DNA from: WTAW01 sp050124775
Lineage (GTDB): Bacteria > Acidobacteriota > Aminicenantia > Aminicenantales > Aminicenantaceae
Assembly (NCBI GenBank): GCA_050124775.1
Contig: JASFEP010000126.1
Coordinates: 1-10,743, forward strand
Length of the DNA stretch: 10,743 nucleotides
Direction of reading: 5' to 3'
Below are positions 5,657 through 10,743 of the stretch, piece after piece. The first letter of the stretch is position 1. Each line of letters begins with the position of its first letter. Position numbers and translations under genes: made by a program. The notes under the pieces were generated by a model. That model made no database searches. It was not told the origin of the DNA and saw only the letters and a list, made by a program, of their open reading frames with translations.

Positions 5657-7372
5657 TTATTTCTGGTGCATCACTTGACCACCGACTATGGTGTAGAGCA
5701 CTTCTGTTTCGAGAATCTCCTCATCGGGAACGGTCATGATATCCTTGGAGAGGACCGTGATATCCGCCAATTTGCCGGGGGATAGCGAGCCGAGAATGTC
5801 CTCCTGAAAAGCGGCGTACGCGCAGTTTATGGTGTAGGAGCGCAACGCCTCCTCCCGGCTCATCTTTTGCTCCGGGAAGAATTCTTTTCCGTTCTTCATT
5901 TTCCGGGTGACGGTGGCATAAAAGCATGGGATGGGATCCACGTCTTCGACAGGGGCATCGGTTCCGTTACAGATGATCGCTCCCGTGCTCATCAGCTTTT
6001 GCCACACATAAGCGCCCTCTTCAGCGCGTTGTTCGCCCAGGCGTTTGATCACATAGGGTCCGTCGGATGTGCAGTGGATGCCCTGCATCGATGGGATCAC
6101 TCCCAGTCGAGCGAATCGGGGAATCTCGTTAGGGTGCAAATGTTGTGCGTGTTCGATTCTCCAACGTAGTTCTTTTTTGTCAGGATGCGCATGGAAGATT
6201 TCCTCGAAAATATTCAGAGTTTCCCGGTTTGCCCTATCACCGATACAGTGGACTGCCAGTTGAAAATCCTTTTCGATGGCGATCTGTGCCGTTTCCTCGA
6301 CGCTTTCTACGGATGAGGTGTTCAATCCGACACTCGTGGGAAGGGATGCATAGGGCTTCAGAAGCCAGGCTCCGTGCGGCCCCAAGGCGCCGTCGATCGA
6401 CCGCTTGATGGACCTGACCGTCAAGTGGTTGTCGCCCATACCCGTAATCCTGTATGTGTCGATTTTTTCTCGGATGCGCTCATTGGTATCCCTGATCATC
6501 ACATAGAGCCGCACACCGAGTTTTCCTTGCTGCACTGTTTCTTTGAACAGGTCGATGGTTTCAAAGGGCGATCCGGGATCATGGATGGATGTGAGGCCTT
6601 TGGAGAGACACTCCTTGTCGGCCAATTCGATGATCTTTTGACGCTCGGCAGCGATCTGAGCAGCACCCAGCGTTTCATGCCATGCGTAAAAGGCATCTCT
6701 GAGAAATCGCTGTGCCGTCTCTCTGAACATCCCGATGGGATAGCCTTTTTCATCCCTGACGATTTCTCCGCCCTCCGGGTCCGGTGTATCCTTGGTTATG
6801 CCCGCCAATTCCATCGCCTTTGCATTGGCAAAGGAGGCGTGACCGCTGGCATGGCTCAGCAGGACAGGATTATCGGGCGAAACCTTGCTCAGGCTATGAT
6901 GGAGAGGTAGCCCTTCCACATTGGGCTCGGGTGTTTTATCCCACTTCTCCTGATGCCAGCCTCTACCGCGGATCCATTCGCCCGGTGGCGCATCTTCGAC
7001 AGCTTCTGCCACCATGGCGATCACTTCTTCCCAGTTTTTTACTGGCATGAGTTCCAGTCCTAATTTCGCCTGGCCGATGCCTGTGAAATGGGCATGGGCA
7101 TCGATCAAGCCCGGGACGGCAAGGTTTCCCTTCAAGTCGATGACATTCGTCGAATCGCCGATATGGTCCTCGATGTCCGCATTGGATCCCAAAGCCACAA
7201 TAATATCTCCTCTTACAGCCAAAGCTTCGACCTCGGGTTTTTCCTCATCGACGGTCACGATTTTTCCCTGCATCAACACAAGGTCTGCCGGTTCTTGTTT
7301 TTGTGTGCAACTCAAACACAAAAGCGAGACACAAACAATAAAACAGAAGAATACTCGATTTATTTTGGACAT
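5657..7372 (-). CDS. lipoprotein amidohydrolase of the YtcJ-like / amidohydrolase-3 family
   Basis: This 571-residue metal-dependent hydrolase belongs to the amidohydrolase superfamily. The N-terminus is a lipoprotein signal: a hydrophobic run ending LLCLSC, with Cys22 as the lipidated residue, so the enzyme should be membrane-tethered outside the cytoplasm. A small N-terminal beta-sandwich (about 28-85, MQGKIVTVD) precedes the barrel. Metal-site residues are visible: His93 and His95 in DAHAHF, His375 in AVHCIGDRA, His408 in RIEHAQ and Asp472 in NGTDAPVE. The DGALG segment near 327-331 matches the region that carries the modified lysine in relatives. The C-terminus (SLSPGKLADITVL) is standard for the fold. 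The substrate is not predictable; relatives act on amides, formamides or unknown compounds. ATG 7372 was chosen because AGGAGGT lies 8 nt upstream; ATG 7390 precedes that site. Confidence 0.92.
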   Translation of the reverse strand: MSKINRVFFCFIVCVSLLCLSCTQKQEPADLVLMQGKIVTVDEEKPEVEALAVRGDIIVALGSNADIEDHIGDSTNVIDLKGNLAVPGLIDAHAHFTGIGQAKLGLELMPVKNWEEVIAMVAEAVEDAPPGEWIRGRGWHQEKWDKTPEPNVEGLPLHHSLSKVSPDNPVLLSHASGHASFANAKAMELAGITKDTPDPEGGEIVRDEKGYPIGMFRETAQRFLRDAFYAWHETLGAAQIAAERQKIIELADKECLSKGLTSIHDPGSPFETIDLFKETVQQGKLGVRLYVMIRDTNERIREKIDTYRITGMGDNHLTVRSIKRSIDGALGPHGAWLLKPYASLPTSVGLNTSSVESVEETAQIAIEKDFQLAVHCIGDRANRETLNIFEEIFHAHPDKKELRWRIEHAQHLHPNEIPRFARLGVIPSMQGIHCTSDGPYVIKRLGEQRAEEGAYVWQKLMSTGAIICNGTDAPVEDVDPIPCFYATVTRKMKNGKEFFPEQKMSREEALRSYTINCAYAAFQEDILGSLSPGKLADITVLSKDIMTVPDEEILETEVLYTIVGGQVMHQK

Positions 7373-7380
7373 CTCCCAAG

Positions 7381-7387
7381 ACCTCCT
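7381..7387 (-). promoter_or_regulatory. ribosome binding site that fixes the amidohydrolase start
   Basis: AGGAGGT on the minus strand is 8 nt before the ATG at 7372. It lies inside the longer in-frame reading from ATG 7390, which overlaps it and has no site of its own. Confidence 0.7.
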
Positions 7388-7419
7388 CATAGGTGATGAA
7401 ATCCCTTATTCATTTGATG

Positions 7420-7445
7420 GGATGTGCTGATAACATAACACATCC
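7420..7445. promoter_or_regulatory. dyad GGATGTG-N12-CACATCC upstream of the amidohydrolase
   Basis: The arms 7420-7426 and 7439-7445 are exact inverted copies. The dyad sits about 50-70 bp before the amidohydrolase start and covers a weak minus-strand -10-like TATGTT. ATGTG/CACAT half-sites resemble those described for some PadR regulators (ATGT-N8-ACAT), but the spacing differs. An operator role is inference. Confidence 0.35.
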
Positions 7446-7482
7446 GGGGTTAAGATTCAGCTTTTTAGAAGAGAATGTTTTT

Positions 7483-7530
7483 TGTAGAGCCGGTCCCCCG
7501 TGCGGACCGTTTGGGAAAAGGAACCTACAT
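7483..7530. repeat. palindromic intergenic repeat, copy A
   Basis: This 48-bp element begins TGTAG and ends CTACAT. It shares with copy B (10641-10690) the core CCGTG-Y-GGACCG-Y-TTGGGAAA. In this copy CGGTCC (7491-7496) pairs with GGACCG (7504-7509), giving a hairpin in the left half. It is non-coding and looks like a short interspersed palindromic repeat. Confidence 0.75.
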
Positions 7531-7537
7531 AAGGCGG

Positions 7538-7579
7538 AAAATAGAACTACTCCCAAGCTCAAAAATAGAACCTCTCCCA
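7538..7579. repeat. tandem 18-bp motif, period 24
   Basis: AAAATAGAACYWCTCCCA occurs at 7538-7555 and again at 7562-7579, offset by exactly 24 bp. The reverse complement, AATGGGAGAGG and so on to a T-run, loosely resembles the arm of the hairpin at 10587-10635. This suggests a degenerate repeat of the same type. Confidence 0.55.
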
Positions 7580-7582
7580 TTT

Positions 7583-7601
7583 TTTTCTAACTTTTAGAAA
7601 A
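7583..7601. promoter_or_regulatory. operator-like dyad 1 upstream of padR
   Basis: TTTTCTAA-CTT-TTAGAAAA is a perfect inverted repeat. Its core, TTCTA-N5-TAGAA (7585-7599), is the same as in the second dyad at 7629-7647. It directly precedes a consensus -35 box, TTGACA, at 7602. Confidence 0.5.
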
Positions 7602-7634
7602 TTGACAACCTTTTTGCTCCATTCAACGTATTCT
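7602..7634 (+). promoter_or_regulatory. probable padR promoter region
   Basis: TTGACA (7602-7607) matches the -35 consensus exactly. The nearest -10-like box, TATTCT (7629-7634), is 21 nt away, beyond the usual 16-18 nt; no good hexamer lies at normal spacing. An activator-dependent or otherwise placed start is possible. Confidence 0.4.
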
Positions 7635-7647
7635 AAAATGTAGAATA
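7629..7647. promoter_or_regulatory. operator-like dyad 2 upstream of padR
   Basis: TATTCTA-N5-TAGAATA is a perfect inverted repeat whose core (TTCTA 7631-7635, TAGAA 7641-7645) equals that of dyad 1, 46 bp centre to centre. It overlaps the likely -10 and start region 28 bp before padR. A PadR-family repressor acting on its own operon from here would fit. Confidence 0.5.
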
Positions 7648-7674
7648 TGTTTGTCCATAACACGAGGTGAGCCC

Positions 7675-8010
7675 ATGAAAATGCTGACAAAATTGGAAGA
7701 ATTGATACTTCTGTCTGTGTGGAGATTGGGGGAAAATGCTTACGGCACGACTGTCTACAAACACATTCGCCGCGTCACCGGCAAAAGAATATCCTTGGGA
7801 GGAGTCTATTTTCCCCTGGAGCGGCTCACCAACAAGGGCTATCTCTCTTCGTACATCGGGGAAGCCAACGAAAAAAGGAGAGGATTGAGCAAAAGATATT
7901 ACCGAATCACAGCAAAGGGGATCAAAGCTCTCGACGAGATCAAGCGTGTCAATGACATCATGTGGGAGGGCTATCCGGGTTTTGCCTTTACCATCGGGAA
8001 AAATATATGA
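7675..8010 (+). CDS. PadR-family transcriptional regulator
   Basis: This 111-residue protein is a short (s1-type) PadR winged-helix regulator. The first helix reads LTKLEELILLSVWRLGENAYGTTVY. The recognition part and wing follow: SLGGVYFPLERLTNKGYLSSYIG, then KRYYRITAKGIKALDEI, the usual wing-plus-helix ending. Only about 25 residues remain after the wing for the dimerisation helix. GAGGTG at 5 nt supports ATG 7675; a TTG at 7651 would add eight residues without a better site. The stop overlaps the ATG of the permease gene (ATGA), so the two are translated together. In Acidobacteriota, PadR proteins next to two-domain orphan permeases are a recurring pair. It probably represses its own operon through the TTCTA-N5-TAGAA dyads; the ligand is unknown. 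Confidence 0.92.
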   Translation: MKMLTKLEELILLSVWRLGENAYGTTVYKHIRRVTGKRISLGGVYFPLERLTNKGYLSSYIGEANEKRRGLSKRYYRITAKGIKALDEIKRVNDIMWEGYPGFAFTIGKNI

Positions 8011-10583
8011 GATTCAAAGGCAATCGTCCTTCGCGGTTGGGGCTGTGGCTTCTCACCACGGCTTACGAGGACAGTGAACATTTCCCCCTGATCGGCGATT
8101 TCGAGGAGATCTATTCGGAGATCGTTCAAGAAAGAGGGACGTTTCCGGCATCCCTGTGGTATTGGGGACAGATTCTTAAGTCGATGCCCTCATTCGTTTC
8201 AAATTCTCTGTATTGGAGTGCGGCGATGATCAAAAACTATCTAAAGGTCATTTTGAGAAACATCAGAAAACACAAAGGTTATTCCTTCATCAACATCACA
8301 GGCCTAGCCATCGGAATGGCTTGCTGTCTTCTCATATCGATCTGGGTGTTGGATGAGTTGAGCTATGATAAATTTCACGAAAAGGCCCGGCGCCTTTACC
8401 GCGTTGAGGAGGATCAGTTTTACTCCGGAAGAGTCTTTCATGTGAGGGTCACGCCCCATCCTTTGGGCCCAGCGCTTGTGGAGGAGATCCCAGATATTGT
8501 GGATGCCACCCGTTATGTCTGGTCCGGGGGATTGTTGTTCCGCCACGGAGAAAAGGCGTTTTTCGAGTACAACGTAAGAGCCGTCGATCCGTCATTTTTA
8601 CAGATGTTCACATTTCCGTTGATAAAGGGAGATAAAGATAAAGCTCTCGATTCACCGCACTCACTCGTTATAAACGAGGATATTGCAGAGAAATATTTCG
8701 GAAAGCAAGATCCTTTGGGTAAAGTGATCACCGTCAACAACGCACACGAATTCACTGTGACGGGTGTTATTAAGAATGTGCCGCATAACTCTATCCTTCA
8801 GTTCGACCTGTTGATGCCCTATACATTTCTGGAAAAAATAGGCCGGACCAACCTGGAGTTCGGCAGCAATTCCATAGGGACCTATGTCGAGCTGAGTCCA
8901 AACGCCGCGATGGATCAAGTGAATGCTAAGATCCAGGGTTTTATCAAGGCCAAGGTCCCCGACAGCGTGACCGAACTCATGCTCATGCCTTTCACGAGGA
9001 GCCACCTTCATTCCTATTGGGGATATGAAAAAGATCCCGGCGCCATCCAGTACGTTTACATGTTTTCCATCATCGCTCTTTTTGTTCTGCTTATCGCCTG
9101 CATTAACTTCATGAACCTCTCCACCGCCCGTTCAGCCAACCGCGCGAAAGAGGTGGGGATGAGAAAGGTGGTAGGGGCCTTGAAGAGCCATCTCATCAGG
9201 CAATTTTATGGAGAATCCGTGGTCTTTGCGTTCATTGCTCTCGTTTTGGCCGCGGGGATCGTGACAGCTGTTCTGCCCGTTTTTAGTCAATTTGCAGAAA
9301 AGGATCTCTCCTGGGGTGTTGCAGGGATCGGAGCGATCCTCGTTGGCGTAGTCGGAATCACTTTTTTTACGGGCCTTATTGCAGGCAGTTACCCGGCCTT
9401 GTTCTTATCCGCATTCCAGCCGGTCAGAGTCATCCGTGGCGCAATCAAGGCGGGTGCAGCGAGTTCCTGGTTCCGAAAAATCCTCGTGGTCGTTCAGTTC
9501 TCCCTCTCAATTCTCCTTATCATCGGGACGGTTGTCGTTTACCAGCAGTTGACCTACATGAAGAGCAAAAGACTGGGCTGGGACAGGGAGCACCTGGTTT
9601 ATATCCCTCTGAGGAGTGACGTCAGAAATGTCTACGACACCTTGAAGGTCGAGTTGGTTAAAGACCCGCATGTTTTGAATGCCACGGCCTCGTCCGAACT
9701 TCCTTCCTATATTGGAAGCAACTCCAGCAATTTCGACTGGGAGGGGAAAGACCCCGATTTCAAAACTCTGATCGGCAACAATCCTGTCGATTTCGATTTT
9801 ATAGAGACACTCAAGATCGAAATGCAAGAGGGGCGGAGCTTTTCCAGAGACTATTCCTCCGACCTCGATTCGGCTTTTATTATCAACGAAGAAGTGGCCA
9901 AACTGATGGGAAGAGAATCCGTTGTCGGGGAAGGCTGTATGTTTTTCGGGCGGAAGGGGACGATCATCGGAGTGATGAAGAATTGGCATTATCAACCCAT
10001 CCGGCGCAAGATCGAGCCTCTCGTCCTGTACATCAATCCGGATAGGATAAACGTCATGCTCATCCGAATTCCTGCCGGGAACATTCCCGAATCTCTCGCG
10101 TCTATAGAGAAAGTTTGGACACGAGTCGTTCCCAATTATCCTTTCGAGCACTATTTTCTGGATGAGAATTTCGATGAGATGTACAATCGCGAAGAAGCCA
10201 TAGGAACGCTGTTGAAGTACTTTGCAACTCTTGCCATTCTCGTTGCATGTCTCGGCTTATTCGGACTCGCCTCCTTCACCTCTGAGCAGCGCACCAAGGA
10301 GATCGGAATTCGCAAGATTCTGGGGGCAACCGTCTCAAACATCACGGTGCTTCTCTGCCGGGAGTTTTTTTTCCTCGTTTGCGTGTCCAACTTAATCGCC
10401 TGGCCGGTGGCCTATTTCCTGATGAACAATTGGCTGCAAAGCTATGCCTATCGTACGAGCTTGAGCGTACTGATATTTATTGCAGCCATGGCGATCGCCC
10501 TGATGGTCGCCTTCCTTTCGGTTAGTTTTCAAGCGATTCGTGCCGCCACGTCTAATCCCGTCGACTCTCTCCGCTACGAATAA
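8007..10583 (+). CDS. MacB/FtsX-type ABC transporter permease with N-terminal permease prefix domain (ADOP-like orphan)
   Basis: This 858-residue inner-membrane protein has two FtsX/MacB permease units. Residues about 7-60 (RLGLWLLTTAYEDSEHFPLIGDFEE in two parts, then LWYWGQILKSM) match the cytoplasmic 'permease prefix' of orphan permeases. Then come TM1 (94-115), a large periplasmic MacB-like core (125-330), TM2-TM4 (349-465), TM5 (491-512), a second periplasmic core (520-720) and TM6-TM8 (735-842). Each unit carries the FtsX-family loop, KEVGMRKVVGA near 381 and KEIGIRKILGA near 764. It ends NPVDSLRYE. ATG 8007 was chosen for its ATGA overlap with padR and GGGAA at 6 nt; ATG 7962 lies inside padR. 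No ATP-binding gene is adjacent. The role may be export or a MacB-like force-coupled task with an ATPase encoded elsewhere; the substrate is unknown. Confidence 0.93.
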   Translation: MRFKGNRPSRLGLWLLTTAYEDSEHFPLIGDFEEIYSEIVQERGTFPASLWYWGQILKSMPSFVSNSLYWSAAMIKNYLKVILRNIRKHKGYSFINITGLAIGMACCLLISIWVLDELSYDKFHEKARRLYRVEEDQFYSGRVFHVRVTPHPLGPALVEEIPDIVDATRYVWSGGLLFRHGEKAFFEYNVRAVDPSFLQMFTFPLIKGDKDKALDSPHSLVINEDIAEKYFGKQDPLGKVITVNNAHEFTVTGVIKNVPHNSILQFDLLMPYTFLEKIGRTNLEFGSNSIGTYVELSPNAAMDQVNAKIQGFIKAKVPDSVTELMLMPFTRSHLHSYWGYEKDPGAIQYVYMFSIIALFVLLIACINFMNLSTARSANRAKEVGMRKVVGALKSHLIRQFYGESVVFAFIALVLAAGIVTAVLPVFSQFAEKDLSWGVAGIGAILVGVVGITFFTGLIAGSYPALFLSAFQPVRVIRGAIKAGAASSWFRKILVVVQFSLSILLIIGTVVVYQQLTYMKSKRLGWDREHLVYIPLRSDVRNVYDTLKVELVKDPHVLNATASSELPSYIGSNSSNFDWEGKDPDFKTLIGNNPVDFDFIETLKIEMQEGRSFSRDYSSDLDSAFIINEEVAKLMGRESVVGEGCMFFGRKGTIIGVMKNWHYQPIRRKIEPLVLYINPDRINVMLIRIPAGNIPESLASIEKVWTRVVPNYPFEHYFLDENFDEMYNREEAIGTLLKYFATLAILVACLGLFGLASFTSEQRTKEIGIRKILGATVSNITVLLCREFFFLVCVSNLIAWPVAYFLMNNWLQSYAYRTSLSVLIFIAAMAIALMVAFLSVSFQAIRAATSNPVDSLRYE

Positions 10584-10586
10584 AAT

Positions 10587-10641
10587 GGGGACAGGCTACT
10601 TTTTACAGAGGTAATTAAAAAAGTAGCCTGTCCCCTTTTTT
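10587..10641 (+). terminator. 18-bp perfect hairpin with T-run after the permease gene
   Basis: The arms 10587-10604 (GGGGACAGGCTACTTTTT) and 10618-10635 are exact inverted copies with a 13-nt loop, followed by six T. It starts 3 nt after the permease stop and should act as an intrinsic terminator. The arms also look like a REP-type palindrome, so it may be a repeat recruited as a terminator. Confidence 0.75.
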
Positions 10642-10690
10642 GTAGGGTCCAACCCCTCCGTGTGGACCGCTTGGGAAACGGTCCCTACAT
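10641..10690. repeat. palindromic intergenic repeat, copy B
   Basis: This 50-bp relative of copy A (7483-7530) has exact terminal arms TGTAGGG (10641-10647) and CCCTACA (10683-10689). GGACCG (10664-10669) pairs with CGGTCC (10679-10684) in the right half, the mirror of the pairing used by copy A. It begins inside the T-run of the terminator hairpin, so the two elements are fused end to end. Confidence 0.75.
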
Positions 10691-10716
10691 TTTCATGATA
10701 TTGGCTTTAACCTTTT

Positions 10717-10743
10717 TTGACTAAACCTGACTATTCTTCTATA
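10717..10743 (+). promoter_or_regulatory. possible promoter cut by the right window edge
   Basis: TTGACT (10717-10722) is followed at 17 nt by TATA (10740-10743), where the window ends. It could serve a gene further right. The -10 box is incomplete, so this is only suggestive. Confidence 0.25.

Noticed and set aside
6374..6910. Plus-strand open frame of 178 codons opposite the amidohydrolase
   Set aside because: The opposite strand has the full set of metal-site motifs in order, so this is an antisense shadow.
7538..7579. Start of a CRISPR-like array (two 18-bp units, period 24)
   Set aside because: Only two units, spacer of 6 nt and no cas genes; better seen as a degenerate interspersed repeat.
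7393..7590. Plus-strand 65-codon frame in the spacer before padR
   Set aside because: It runs through repeat copy A and the tandem motif, has no family resemblance, and its length is expected by chance.
9507..10151. Minus-strand open frame of 214 codons opposite the permease
   Set aside because: It overlaps the second periplasmic core of the permease and has no independent support.
7483..10690. Composite transposon with padR-permease as cargo
   Set aside because: No transposase gene, no target-site duplication that I can see, and the repeats are too short for insertion sequences; kept only as a bracketing-repeat finding.

Overview
The window reads as chromosomal DNA from a Gram-negative-type bacterium. 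It has six complete genes, one 5'-cut gene at the left edge and one small methyltransferase gene that may lack its 5' end. Most products carry export signals: a signal anchor, a twin-arginine signal, a Sec signal and a lipobox. The pairing of a PadR regulator with a two-domain FtsX/MacB-type permease that carries an N-terminal 'permease prefix' and has no ATPase beside it is best known from Acidobacteriota. With the mixture of periplasmic peptidase, amidohydrolase and GH38-like genes, it makes me favour Acidobacteriota or Candidatus Aminicenantes. That placement is inference; no rRNA or marker gene is present.

Left region (1-2786): the end of a GH38-type glycosidase points right and converges on a membrane-anchored MsrB-MsrA fusion (610-1644, minus). 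Divergent from the fusion is msrP (1836-2786, plus), a Tat-exported molybdenum methionine sulfoxide reductase. The two share a 191-bp region with a clear promoter on each strand and two dyad-symmetric blocks between them. This is the functional core of the window: two unrelated methionine sulfoxide repair enzymes, both apparently working outside the cytoplasm. No msrQ (the membrane haem partner of MsrP) lies in the window.

Middle region (2787-7390): three minus-strand genes. A secreted M28 zinc aminopeptidase is followed, in the same frame and only 75 nt after its stop, by a class I methyltransferase ORF with no ATG or GTG before motif I. Upstream lies a lipoprotein amidohydrolase of the YtcJ/amidohydrolase-3 type. 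The 400-bp gap between the peptidase and the amidohydrolase holds a probable peptidase promoter and little else.

Right region (7391-10743): a regulatory spacer with several repeats leads into a padR-permease operon (ATGA overlap). The operon ends in an 18-bp perfect hairpin with a T-run, next to a second copy of a roughly 48-bp palindromic repeat also found upstream of padR. Related repeats therefore bracket the padR-permease pair. Two identical TTCTA-N5-TAGAA dyads in front of padR are candidate autoregulatory operators.

In three genes (msrP, the peptidase, the amidohydrolase) the longest ORF starts at or before a strong AGGAGG. I chose the ATG 6-8 nt downstream of it.
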